This document shows positions 33,424 to 42,071 of a DNA stretch of 64,000 nucleotides, piece after piece. The stretch is taken from positions 5,837,001-5,901,000 of the forward strand of contig NZ_FXWM01000001.1 of assembly GCF_900177675.1 (NCBI RefSeq), in the 5' to 3' direction. Under the pieces are notes generated by a model. That model was not told where the DNA came from, made no database searches, and saw only the letters and a program-made list of their open reading frames with translations. The stretch is from Bacillus sp. OV166. GTDB lineage: Bacteria > Bacillota > Bacilli > Bacillales > Cytobacillaceae. Numbering within the stretch: the stretch's first letter is position 1; each line of letters starts with the position of its first letter. Made by a program: the position numbers and the translations under genes.

Positions 33424-35112
33424 CTATAACTTTTTCGGTTTGAAAGCATCTGCTGCACCTGGAGGACCTCCAAAGGGTTTCGCCATTGGTCCGACCGCTT
33501 CCATGTCAACCACAATCATCGTTGGCTTTTTACCAGCAACGGCCTTTTCCAGTTCAGTGACAAATTCTGTGGCTGAACCGATCCGTGAGGCATCAAATCC
33601 CATCGATTGCGCTAGTAGCACAAAGTCAGGGCTCATTAAATCAACGGCAACTTGACGACCATAGGCCGCACTTTGAATATTTCGAAGCACCCCGTAACCC
33701 GCATCATCAAACAGGACCACAATCAACGGTAGTTTTTCCTGGGCCGCAGTGGCCATTTCACCGACATTGACCATAAATCCGCCATCGCCTGCCATCAGCA
33801 CAACCGGACGATCCTTAAAAGCCATTTGCGCACCAATCGCTGTTGGCAGCCCTTGGCCAATCCCGCCGCCGGACGCATGAATCGATGTCCTAGGTTGATA
33901 GATTTCAAATAAGCGGCTTCCCCACACATTCGCCTGAACGGTTACATCCCGGACTAAAATCGTGTTTTCTGGTAACACGTTTCGCATCCCATCGAGGATT
34001 TGCTCATAAGGACCCAGTGTTGCTCGTAACTGTGTCCGCAATTCTTCCCGAACGGACTGTACTTCATCTAGATAGGCAGGATCTGGAACGATTGATTTCT
34101 GTGATAATGCCTGATTTAATCCTTGTAAAATTTGTTTCGCATCGCCTACTAATCCATAGGTCGCTTCATAGTTACGATTAATCGCCTGCCAATCCGCGTC
34201 AATCGAGATATGTTCTTTTGGAACAGGGACTTTCCAATTGGCTGTTTCATTCCATCTAAAGCGAACCCCAATACTGATCAACAGGTCTGAATCTTTCAGT
34301 AGGTTTTTCGTTAATTCATTCGCAGCAAAGTGACCGATACATTGTGAATGATTTTCAGGAATGCTTCCTTTTCCAGATTGGCTGGTAATCACGGCCGCCC
34401 CAATCGTTTCTGCCAACGCGGTAACCTCATTTGAGGCGCCAGAGGTAATCACTCCTCCTCCTGCCCAAATGACCGGCCGGCGAGCATGACTAATTTTGGC
34501 TAATGCCTCTTCAGGAATGGATGGAATGGTTTGATTGGTTGGAGCTATTAAACTGATATCCTCAATCGGATGATTAGGGATAATGGCTGATTGAAAATCA
34601 ATGGGGATTTCAAGTGTTACTGGTCCTGCCGGATAGGCAAACGCATCTTGTATGGCTTGCCGGACGACGGCAGCTGCCTGCTCTGGTCTTCTTAAGCGAA
34701 CTGCTTTTTTACAAGACCCTCCCATCATCGACAACTGGTCTTTACATTCATGGATATATCCTCTGCCCGTTCCTAGGTAAGGGGAAGCCACCTCACCGGT
34801 AAGATGAAGAACTGGTACACCTGCAGCCCATGCTTCAATTAACGAACCTGCCGCATTTCCGGCACCTGTTCCCGTACTCGTAATCACGACTCCCAATTTA
34901 CCCGTTGCTCTGGCATAACCATCTGCCATATTTGCCGCGCCGCTCTCACCGCGGGAACAGACTAAATGAATGCTTCCTTCCCGGAGAATCGCATCATAGA
35001 TCGGCATATTGTGTATACTGACAATTCCAAACGCTGTTTCCACTCCAGCACGGACAAGTTCTTTTACAACTGCATCTGCTGTGGTATATTCCATCTGATT
35101 TTGTTCGCTCAT
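33424..35112 (-). CDS. Thiamine-diphosphate decarboxylase, benzoylformate decarboxylase or AHAS-like
   Basis: About 562 residues in the usual three domains: PYR (catalytic Glu in CSRGESGAANMADGYAR), central (TPP_enzyme_M) and PP. The ThDP/Mg motif is GDGGFMVNVGEMATAA followed by FDDAGYGVL, with Asp instead of the usual Asn. Glycine-rich C-terminus. Likely decarboxylates a 2-oxo acid such as benzoylformate, giving an aldehyde for the next gene's product; carboligation activity cannot be excluded. Confidence 0.85.
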   Translation of the reverse strand: MSEQNQMEYTTADAVVKELVRAGVETAFGIVSIHNMPIYDAILREGSIHLVCSRGESGAANMADGYARATGKLGVVITSTGTGAGNAAGSLIEAWAAGVPVLHLTGEVASPYLGTGRGYIHECKDQLSMMGGSCKKAVRLRRPEQAAAVVRQAIQDAFAYPAGPVTLEIPIDFQSAIIPNHPIEDISLIAPTNQTIPSIPEEALAKISHARRPVIWAGGGVITSGASNEVTALAETIGAAVITSQSGKGSIPENHSQCIGHFAANELTKNLLKDSDLLISIGVRFRWNETANWKVPVPKEHISIDADWQAINRNYEATYGLVGDAKQILQGLNQALSQKSIVPDPAYLDEVQSVREELRTQLRATLGPYEQILDGMRNVLPENTILVRDVTVQANVWGSRLFEIYQPRTSIHASGGGIGQGLPTAIGAQMAFKDRPVVLMAGDGGFMVNVGEMATAAQEKLPLIVVLFDDAGYGVLRNIQSAAYGRQVAVDLMSPDFVLLAQSMGFDASRIGSATEFVTELEKAVAGKKPTMIVVDMEAVGPMAKPFGGPPGAADAFKPKKL

Positions 35113-35137
35113 CATTCATTCCTGCCTTTATCAGTAA

Positions 35138-35929
35138 TTAAAGCGCTTTACCCAGCGCTCCAGCTGTTTCAATGGTTGAACCCGCTACATAACTTGCTTT
35201 GCTTGATGCTAAAAATAAAATCACACTCGCCACTTCTTCTGCTTCGCCAACTCTCCCTAAAGGGATATTTCGCTTTTTGGCTAAGTCAGAATAATAGTCT
35301 TCTGCGTTCATATCTGGGGCATTATTCAATCTTCTTCGCTCCCATTGATCGGTACGAATCAACCCTAAGCTCACTGAGTTGACTAAAATATTATCGGAAG
35401 CAAGCTCTTGCGATAGAGTCTTACTTAAATTCAATAATCCGGCTCTTGTTGCCGCCGTCGCAATCATATGTCTTTCCGGCTCTTTCGCTAATGTAGCATT
35501 GATATTTATGATGCGGCCGCCGCCATTCTTAACCAAATAAGGATGAACTGCCTTCACCGCATAAATGATGGCAAAGTATTTCAATTGGATTTGCTGCTCC
35601 CATTGTTCATCCGTCACATCAAAAAAGTAACCCATGACACTTTGTCCAGCAGCATTCACAAGGATATCAATCCCGCCAAAGTGTGTGGCTGTCCCGATGA
35701 TAAACGAGTTAACATCATCCTTATTAGTCACGTCACAGGTTGCTGCAAAAATCGAATCGGCTGGTCCAAATTTCAGCAGGTGATCATAGGCTTTTTCTTT
35801 CCGCTCGCTATTTCTGCCGCAAACCGCGACGCGGGCACCTTCCTGAAGAAACATTTCTGCCGTCTTTAAGCCAACTCCAGAGGTTCCTCCCATGATGACC
35901 GCTACTTTACCCTTTAATCCTAAATCCAT
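35138..35929 (-). CDS. SDR-family protein lacking the usual YxxxK
   Basis: 263 residues from ATG 35929 (AAGGGGTG). Cofactor motif MGGTSGVGLKTA and NAAGQSVMG are normal. At the catalytic position HMIATAATRAGLLNLSKTL replaces the Y-x-x-x-K motif with T-A-A-T-R. Some catabolic SDR subfamilies carry a similar HMxATxAxRAG pattern, so it may be active by another mechanism or serve a non-redox role. Fourth gene from the 5' end of the operon set, between the extradiol enzyme and the ThDP enzyme. Confidence 0.82.
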   Translation of the reverse strand: MDLGLKGKVAVIMGGTSGVGLKTAEMFLQEGARVAVCGRNSERKEKAYDHLLKFGPADSIFAATCDVTNKDDVNSFIIGTATHFGGIDILVNAAGQSVMGYFFDVTDEQWEQQIQLKYFAIIYAVKAVHPYLVKNGGGRIININATLAKEPERHMIATAATRAGLLNLSKTLSQELASDNILVNSVSLGLIRTDQWERRRLNNAPDMNAEDYYSDLAKKRNIPLGRVGEAEEVASVILFLASSKASYVAGSTIETAGALGKAL

Positions 35930-35946
35930 CCTGACACCCCTTTTCG

Positions 35947-36861
35947 TCAAACCAATGCTTTAACATCTACCCAGCCTGGGTCTGGCTCGCCTCCCATTGC
36001 TGCCCGTGTTTCCGGTTTTGGAGGGCCGGCAATTCCCCATTGGTCCATTAAATGTGGCACTCGCTTCCAGACACGCGCTCTCCATTCTGACTCATCTTCA
36101 ATCGTTTCCAAATAACAGGTATACTCCATCACAAACTTCCCTGGATCTTGGAAGTAACAAAAAACATTGTTTCCAGGACCGTGGCGTCCTGGGCCCCAAA
36201 TCTCTTGATAGCCTGCTTTTCTGACATTACTGATTCCTCGCATCACTTCATCCACCGTATCCACTTCGTAGGCAATATGATTAACGGAGGCGTGAGCATC
36301 CTGATTGAAGGCAATCGAGTGGTGTTTCCTGTTACAGCGTAAGAAGGACATTTGGTGCTCACTCCAGTCGGTCACCTTAAACCCTAGTACATTCGTATAA
36401 AAATCAGTAATCATATCAAGGTCTTTCGTATTCATGACGACATGGTTCAGTTTGACTGGATCGACATTTTTCTTGTTCCAAATCGAGGTATGGATTTCCA
36501 CCCAAGCTGATAATTCGATACAGCGATTTTCTGGATCGACAAAACGCAACCCATAACCTTTTCCTTCCTCATCCAAATAACCAGGTGGGGAAACAATCTT
36601 CACACCTTTTGAAGCAAGGATTTCTGCCGCTCTGTCGACTGCGTTTTTATCCACCATACCGAACGCAATATGGTGCAGCCCTCTTTTTTCTCCTGCATGC
36701 AAGCTTAATATATGGTTTTCTGGGCCGGCCCCGCGAAAGTAAACAGACTGTTCATCTTGAGAAACCTTATCCAAGCCCCATATTTTCTCATAAAATTCAG
36801 CTTGTTCCTTGAGAACGGGGGTAATTAAGCTAATATGCCTTAAATGTGTGATTCCTAACAT
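35947..36861 (-). CDS. Extradiol-type (VOC) ring-cleavage dioxygenase
   Basis: 304 residues from ATG 36861 (GGAGG). Two VOC domains; the second holds the iron ligands H140 (KLNHVVM), H195 (VNHIAYEV) and E246 (FVMEYTCY), spaced as in BphC-type type I extradiol dioxygenases, plus a GPGRHGPGNN loop. It should cleave a catechol-like ring next to its hydroxyls. This fits the diol dehydrogenase and ring-hydroxylating dioxygenase downstream. Confidence 0.88.
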   Translation of the reverse strand: MLGITHLRHISLITPVLKEQAEFYEKIWGLDKVSQDEQSVYFRGAGPENHILSLHAGEKRGLHHIAFGMVDKNAVDRAAEILASKGVKIVSPPGYLDEEGKGYGLRFVDPENRCIELSAWVEIHTSIWNKKNVDPVKLNHVVMNTKDLDMITDFYTNVLGFKVTDWSEHQMSFLRCNRKHHSIAFNQDAHASVNHIAYEVDTVDEVMRGISNVRKAGYQEIWGPGRHGPGNNVFCYFQDPGKFVMEYTCYLETIEDESEWRARVWKRVPHLMDQWGIAGPPKPETRAAMGGEPDPGWVDVKALV

Positions 36862-36996
36862 CCTGCTACCTCCATTTTTTCGTTTAAAGTTAACAAGGAT
36901 GATCCCGCATGAAAATAAGAGGACCATCCCTGTCAACGAACAAATTCTTAAGTTTCAGGGAGTATGTTTGCTGAGAAACATCTGCCTATTGAAAAA

Positions 36997-37533
36997 TTAT
37001 TTTCCGGTAATAATTGCTTCTCTCTCTTTAGCCCGCTTAAGACGAAGTTCCTCTAATGCGCTACCTTTTGGATAAGTCGGTAAATTCGGCTTAACAGCAC
37101 CCAGCATAACGAGCATTAATGCCTCTTCATCGCTATCATTGCGCAGTCCGCGATAGACGCCTGGAGGAGAGCTGATACAATCCCTTTCATTTAAGACGAT
37201 TTCATGGACTTCACTTTCACCCTCTTCTTGGATGAGTGCAGTCACACTGCCTTTTAAGATAAAGAAAACTTCCTCCACATCATCATGTAAATGAAGTGGT
37301 CCTTTACACCCTGCTGGTAAAACCATGGTGCTTAATGTGAAGTGTTCTGCAGCAATCACATTTGCATCATTATTAGCAGTGGCACCGCGGCCGATATATC
37401 TCATCTGTGCTCTACGATAAGCTGGGTCCACTTCTTCCTGAAACTTCAACACGTTAAAATCTAATGAGCGATCCTTTAACCTCGCCACATATTTTTTCTC
37501 AAACGCTTCTACTGAAAACTTTTCCTCAGACAT
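36997..37533 (-). CDS. Cupin-domain protein
   Basis: 178 residues with one cupin barrel; motif 1 GPLHLHDDVEEVFFILKG supplies two His and Glu, and motif 2 near SSPPGVYRGLRN. Could be a dioxygenase or isomerase of the pathway or a small-molecule sensor. First gene of the catabolic operon; two IclR-type palindromes lie 24 and 125 bp upstream. Confidence 0.82.
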   Translation of the reverse strand: MSEEKFSVEAFEKKYVARLKDRSLDFNVLKFQEEVDPAYRRAQMRYIGRGATANNDANVIAAEHFTLSTMVLPAGCKGPLHLHDDVEEVFFILKGSVTALIQEEGESEVHEIVLNERDCISSPPGVYRGLRNDSDEEALMLVMLGAVKPNLPTYPKGSALEELRLKRAKEREAIITGK

Positions 37534-37556
37534 TTACAACACTCCTTCTTGAATAT

Positions 37557-37572
37557 GTTTTATATATAAAAC
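37557..37572. promoter_or_regulatory. IclR-type operator (1)
   Basis: GTTTTATATATAAAAC, perfect 16-bp palindrome 24 bp before the cupin start. An imperfect second half-repeat (37576-37590) follows. Confidence 0.75.
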
Positions 37573-37657
37573 GTTGTTTTCTTTATAAACTAATATTAAT
37601 TCCAAATACTATAATTGTCAATTATAAATATTGAAAATATTTAATATATCAAACTAT

Positions 37658-37673
37658 GTTTTATATGAGAAAC
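37658..37673. promoter_or_regulatory. IclR-type operator (2)
   Basis: GTTTTATATGAGAAAC, two mismatches from the palindrome, 85 bp further upstream of the cupin gene. Confidence 0.55.
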
Positions 37674-37692
37674 AATATAACCTACTAACATA

Positions 37693-38970
37693 TTATAAAA
37701 TCACCTGTTGAGGAGGTAGATTCTCAATCTTTAGCTCTGCTGCTTCCCTTTTCAATGTAAATAGATACGCAATGAACCCAAGCGTAGCTGCGATAATCAA
37801 CATCACAATGGAAGGTCCAAAGTCCCCACCGGCAATATCAACCATCCAACCCATAATATAGCTTGAAAACCCGCCAAGAATGTTAGTAAATCCCATCAAC
37901 CCGGCAGCACGTCCGGCTGTTTCAGGCGTAGAGAATTTAACCATAAATAAATTACTTAAATGGAATACGCCGCCTTGTGTTCCCATTGCTAAGCCCATGC
38001 ATACCCCGGCCATAACTGGCTGCGGAGAAAGAATGGCCGCAGTTAAAAATGATGCCGTCAAAAGAAATAGGATCGTCGCAAGTAAACCAGGACGCTTGGT
38101 TTTATCCGCTAGAAATCCGCAAATTAATACGAATCCTAAAGCAAACAGCCAAGATAAAGAGGTGATTCCAGTCATAGCCTCCCTTGTGAAACCTTTCGCT
38201 CCGACTAAATAAGTAGGCAGCCAAATACTAATACCGAAAAATAAAAATGACGACACTAACATACCGAACCAGACAATCCAATAACGATAGTCTTGAACAA
38301 AGCTTTGTTTTTTCGTTGATACTTTAGAATCTGACTGTCGAATATACGCTAATTCCCTTTGATCTAGTCGTGGATGTTCTTCAGGTGTATCGCGAGTAAG
38401 GAAGATAAACATAGGAAGAACGATTAAAATATTAAATGCTGCTAAAGCGAAAAAGGCGGCTTGCCAATGGAAGGTGGCAATAACAAGCGTTAAGATAATC
38501 GCTCCACTAGCAGGTCCTAAATAGTTTCCTACCAGCCATGAGGATTGTGCCCGCCCAAGTTCACGCTGATTAAACCAGTTTGAGATAAATTTTCCGCAAA
38601 TCGGAATCATCATCCCCTCACCAATACCAAGAATGACACGGCTCAAGATAAACATCTCGTAGGAAGTAGATAACCCGCCAATAATCATGGTAATAGCCCA
38701 TACAATCAGACCGAAGATACCTGTCTTCCTTGCTCCAAGCTTGTCAATGATAAATCCCCAAAATATATTGGATAAGGCATAAGCTATGGTAAAGATAAAT
38801 GTAATCATCCCAATTTTTGCATTCTTATCTGCACCTGTTAATCCCAGATCATTTAAGAAACCTTGATCCGTTTGGATAATTGAAATACCTAATTTATCAA
38901 TTTGTCCAAAAAACCAAAAAAAGAAAATAGGCATAGCAATATAAATCCAACGTTTATTCGTTCTCAGCAT
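37693..38970 (-). CDS. MFS transporter, anion/aromatic-acid type
   Basis: 425 residues from ATG 38970, set by AAAGGGGG. Twelve predicted membrane helices in two halves, with the MFS signature between helices 2 and 3 (WGFIIDKLGARKTGIFG) and IPICGKFISNWFNQRELGRAQ as in ACS-family anion:cation symporters (glucarate/phthalate/4-hydroxyphenylacetate type). Probably imports the aromatic acid degraded by the neighbours. Own promoter region with two palindromic operators. Confidence 0.88.
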   Translation of the reverse strand: MLRTNKRWIYIAMPIFFFWFFGQIDKLGISIIQTDQGFLNDLGLTGADKNAKIGMITFIFTIAYALSNIFWGFIIDKLGARKTGIFGLIVWAITMIIGGLSTSYEMFILSRVILGIGEGMMIPICGKFISNWFNQRELGRAQSSWLVGNYLGPASGAIILTLVIATFHWQAAFFALAAFNILIVLPMFIFLTRDTPEEHPRLDQRELAYIRQSDSKVSTKKQSFVQDYRYWIVWFGMLVSSFLFFGISIWLPTYLVGAKGFTREAMTGITSLSWLFALGFVLICGFLADKTKRPGLLATILFLLTASFLTAAILSPQPVMAGVCMGLAMGTQGGVFHLSNLFMVKFSTPETAGRAAGLMGFTNILGGFSSYIMGWMVDIAGGDFGPSIVMLIIAATLGFIAYLFTLKREAAELKIENLPPQQVIL

Positions 38971-39102
38971 TAAAGAGCCCCCTTTTGATTTTAATCGAGT
39001 GAATGCGCTTCCAGAAGATTTAATTATTAAATATATATAATACTTCAAACGCCCAAACGGACTCTTATCACTCCTTTTTTTATTTTTCGCAGCAAGGAAT
39101 AA

Positions 39103-39118
39103 GTTTTATATACAAAAC
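39103..39118. promoter_or_regulatory. IclR-type operator (3)
   Basis: GTTTTATATACAAAAC, one mismatch, 133 bp before the MFS start. Confidence 0.7.
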
Positions 39119-39202
39119 ATAGTTTCCTGCTAAGTTTATTTTAAAGTTTTGAGAATATTACGTCAACAAAAATCATTAATTTTGTTTCACAAAATAAAAT
39201 TA

Positions 39203-39218
39203 GTTTTATATATAAAAC
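39203..39218. promoter_or_regulatory. IclR-type operator (4)
   Basis: GTTTTATATATAAAAC, perfect palindrome, exactly 100 bp from operator 3. Confidence 0.75.
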
Positions 39219-39229
39219 TAAACAACAAA

Positions 39230-39254
39230 AAAAACTTGCGAAAATTCGCAAGCT
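39230..39254 (-). terminator. Terminator after iclR-type gene
   Basis: CTTGCGA / TCGCAAG stem with T run on the minus strand. Confidence 0.75.
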
Positions 39255-39256
39255 TT

Positions 39257-40048
39257 CTAGTTCATTTTTGAGTGGCGGCCCATAAATCCAGATAATATTT
39301 CGGAAACTTCCAGCACTTTAGGTAAGGCAATTTTTTCAATAAATTCTTGATTGAAGGTAGCTTCTGTGGCGACCACATTAATCGCTGCCATCACTTGACC
39401 CGTTCGCTCAAATATGGGAGCAGCAACCGATTGAATTCCATGATGGAATTCACCCTTGGTAATCGCATATCCCTTTTGCCGAATCGTAGCTAATTCTTGT
39501 TGAAAATCCATGTAATCTGTTTGCGTTCTTTCCGTATATGGTTTTAAATTAGAGCCAAATAATATTTGGTTTAATTTTTCTTGGGGTTGATAGGCCAGCT
39601 GTACTTTTCCATTAGCGATCGCATGGGCGGGCAGTCTCAAGCCAATATTCACATTAACTGCCGAGACTCCTCGGACTGGCGCACTGCCAACATAGACAAC
39701 TTCTTGACCATCCAAAATCGATAAATGACAAGATGCCCCAGTTTCATCCCTTAATTTTTCTAAATATGGCTGCGCAATTTCAGGGAGTTTTAAGGTACTT
39801 AAATAGGCAAAGCCTAATTCCAACACCTTTGGGGTTAAACTGTAGCGCTTCGTATGTTCATCTTGATAGAGATATCCAAGTGTTTGAAGTGTATACAATA
39901 ACCGGAACGGAACCGTTCGACTTACATCCAGTTCTTTCGCGATTTCAACCAAGGATAATGTGGGGCGCTCTTCACTAAATAGCTTTAAAATTTCCAATCC
40001 TCGCACTAAGGCATTGGCATTATATCGTTCCTTTTCATCTTTTGCCAT
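39257..40048 (-). CDS. IclR-family transcriptional regulator
   Basis: 263 residues from ATG 40048 (the ATG at 40054 touches the RBS GGTGAG). N-terminal winged helix (ALVRGLEILKLFSEERPTLSL, then LDVSRTVPFRLLYTLQTLG) and IclR effector domain (TGASCHLSILDGQEVVYVG, then LPAHAIANGKVQLAY). Likely senses the aromatic substrate and controls the catabolic, MFS and hydrolase units through the GTTTTATATATAAAAC operators. Confidence 0.93.
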   Translation of the reverse strand: MAKDEKERYNANALVRGLEILKLFSEERPTLSLVEIAKELDVSRTVPFRLLYTLQTLGYLYQDEHTKRYSLTPKVLELGFAYLSTLKLPEIAQPYLEKLRDETGASCHLSILDGQEVVYVGSAPVRGVSAVNVNIGLRLPAHAIANGKVQLAYQPQEKLNQILFGSNLKPYTERTQTDYMDFQQELATIRQKGYAITKGEFHHGIQSVAAPIFERTGQVMAAINVVATEATFNQEFIEKIALPKVLEVSEILSGFMGRHSKMN

Positions 40049-40072
40049 AAGCATCTCACCATCTCATTGTTA

Positions 40073-40635
40073 TTAATTTTCATATACTACAATCATATCA
40101 AAGTTTATGCAAAGAAGGGCAATCTCTGAGGTCAGAAAGTCTAGAACGATTGCATTAAAGTTATTGGGATCTTCTTGATAACATAAATGACCAGTCCTAG
40201 GGATGGTAACAAATGTTGAATCCTTTATTGTCTCATGAAAAATCTGCGACTCACTAACTGGTGTTACTCTATCTAATTCTCCGCAAATAACAAGGGTAGG
40301 TGTAGTGATCGAAGATAGAATATCCATTTGATTTAAAGAAAAAAGTGAATAGGCGACAGAGCGGAATCCCATCGGTCTGATTTGCGAATAGATTCTTTCT
40401 GCCTCTTTCTTTATTTCCAGATCTGGCTGCGGTGAAAGGAGTTCCTTTACGCGAAGCTTCGCCAGTTCTGGCGGCTCTACTGTTTCAATGTTATGTAGAC
40501 GATATTGGATAATCCCTTTAATTGCTTTTTCCATGATTGAGAGTTGTTCCCCATTCCATGTAAGATAATTAGTGGGGCACCCTCTCCTTCGATTTCATAA
40601 TGGATCTGTAAATCTTCCACTTGTAAAAAAGGCAT
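40073..40635 (-). pseudogene. Alpha/beta hydrolase with out-of-frame internal deletion
   Basis: N-terminal part (ATG 40635, RBS AGGAGGG) reads MPFLQVEDLQIHYEIEGEG, oxyanion motif LHGMGNN and SQSWKKQLKGLS. Then the frame breaks near 40490-40520 and a second frame supplies the C-terminal third (IETVEPPELAKLRVKELLSP, acid-loop CGELDRVTP and catalytic His in RTGHLCYQED). About 100 residues, including the G-x-S-x-G nucleophile elbow, are missing. It cannot be active. Such hydrolases usually cleave meta-ring-fission products, which fits the cluster. Confidence 0.8.
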
Positions 40636-40651
40636 ATTCTCCCTCCTGTTT

Positions 40652-40667
40652 GTTTTATAAGTAAAAC
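40652..40667. promoter_or_regulatory. IclR-type operator (5)
   Basis: GTTTTATAAGTAAAAC, two mismatches, 17 bp before the hydrolase start codon. Confidence 0.65.
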
Positions 40668-40792
40668 ATTGTTTCATATTTATATAATAAAACAACTGCA
40701 GGATAAGTCAACCGAATTTTCAGAAGTTCCTGAAATCTTTATAACGGCTTCAAAATCCCATGGACGATATTAATGAAGTATAGTTTCAACCA

Positions 40793-40816
40793 AAAAAGCC
40801 CTTGTAGGGCTTTTTT
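40793..40816. terminator. Terminator hairpin
   Basis: AAAAAAGCCC / GGGCTTTTTT, usable in both directions; ends the yjcZ-like gene. Confidence 0.8.
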
Positions 40817-40839
40817 AAGTTACGACTAATCGTATTTTC

Positions 40840-40971
40840 TTAGAAACAGATTGTGGCTCCAACGATGATTAACAAGATAAACAATACAACGATTAAGGCA
40901 AATCCGCCCCCGTAGCCGATACCACCGTAGCCATAGCCACAACAACCACCAAATCCACCATATCCAAACAT
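40840..40971 (-). CDS. YjcZ-like small sporulation membrane protein
   Basis: 43 residues, read [20 protein letters not shown] then a hydrophobic helix [20 protein letters not shown]. Glycine/tyrosine-rich head and single C-terminal membrane helix are the hallmark of YjcZ/YnzH-type Bacillus proteins, made during sporulation. RBS GGAGGGG 7 bp before ATG. A SigK-like CATAAATTGT sequence lies about 35 bp upstream. Confidence 0.85.
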   Translation of the reverse strand: MFGYGGFGGCCGYGYGGIGYGGGFALIVVLFILLIIVGATICF

Positions 40972-41115
40972 TCTATACCCCTCCTTAGACTTATTCCCTA
41001 CAATTTATGTTAAGAAATAAGAATCGGAAGGGCTCTTTCCCTAGGATTTTTATAAGAACAAACAAATTTCTATTTCATATAGAATATGTAGGATCCCCAG
41101 CCAACTATACTTAAT

Positions 41116-41823
41116 TTAATTATCTCTCCCTGGTTTGTAGTAATATGGATCGCCTTTATGTTCCTTCATTTCATTATTGTCTATAAATAACTTTCCATCT
41201 TCTAAAAAAGTTGCTAATAGAACATTCTCTACTTTTTCACCCGATTTTTCGAGCTCGTCAATTAGCCAACCACGGTCTAATTGCAGATATTTTAAATTAT
41301 GGTAAACAATTTGACCGTCCATGATCAGTGGGATAGGAAGATATTCTCTCTTTACATGTAAATTTAAATCATTAGGTTGAACTGGTCGGTATTCCGACTT
41401 GGGGATAACACTAATACTTCCTGTTTCCTCCATCACTGCAATTGCAATGTTTTGAGTATCAGTGTACCCTTGTACTCTTAAATATGACAATAACTCAATT
41501 ATTGTCATACGCACCTTTTTCAGCCCTTTTCGATCGATATCCCCGTTATGAATTAATACCGTTGGACTTTCATAAAGAATCCATCTTAATTTATTATGTA
41601 AGGATAAACGTATAAAGATTTTATATAGAATGACTGTGATTCCAGCATAGGTAATAGCCATTCCCATACTTTTAACCTCTATAGGGGTACTAATGATATT
41701 GGTTAGGACAAGAATATACAATAAATCGAAACTGTGCATTTGAGCTACAGCTTTTTTTCCAGTCAGCCTTAAAAACAAATATCCTACCACAAAAACCAAA
41801 AATGCATGGTAAATTGCTTCCAA
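41116..41823 (-). CDS. DUF421/YetF-family membrane protein
   Basis: About 235 residues: three N-terminal helices and a YetF-type cytoplasmic domain (QMHSFDLLYILVLTNIISTP, LIHNGDIDRKGLKKVRMTI, ELLSYLRVQGYTD, PIPLIMDGQIVYHNL). TTG 41823 is preferred as start (AGGAG 10 bp upstream); the frame is open to 41853 without a good RBS. Members occur with spore membrane proteins such as SpoVAEa partners; role unknown. Confidence 0.82.
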   Translation of the reverse strand: MEAIYHAFLVFVVGYLFLRLTGKKAVAQMHSFDLLYILVLTNIISTPIEVKSMGMAITYAGITVILYKIFIRLSLHNKLRWILYESPTVLIHNGDIDRKGLKKVRMTIIELLSYLRVQGYTDTQNIAIAVMEETGSISVIPKSEYRPVQPNDLNLHVKREYLPIPLIMDGQIVYHNLKYLQLDRGWLIDELEKSGEKVENVLLATFLEDGKLFIDNNEMKEHKGDPYYYKPGRDN

Positions 41824-41985
41824 ATTTGCATCTCTCCTTATAAATCCTATCAAACGCCGTAACGGAACTAAAGTTATCTATAGTATTAGAAGTTTTATTC
41901 CTGTCTAAACCTCTTAAGGATGGTTGCAATACATATCGCTATCTCCGATTTCGTCTCGGACACTTTGGAAACGGTAATTCACCAT

Positions 41986-42011
41986 AGAAAAAGAGAGGCC
42001 CATTGCCTCTC
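41986..42011 (-). terminator. Terminator after SPFH gene
   Basis: GAGAGGC / GCCTCTC with T5 on the minus strand. Confidence 0.8.
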
Positions 42012-42071
42012 CTTTATCACCGTATATTGTTGAAGTATAATCAGCATGGTTTGCGTGAGACATATCCCAGC

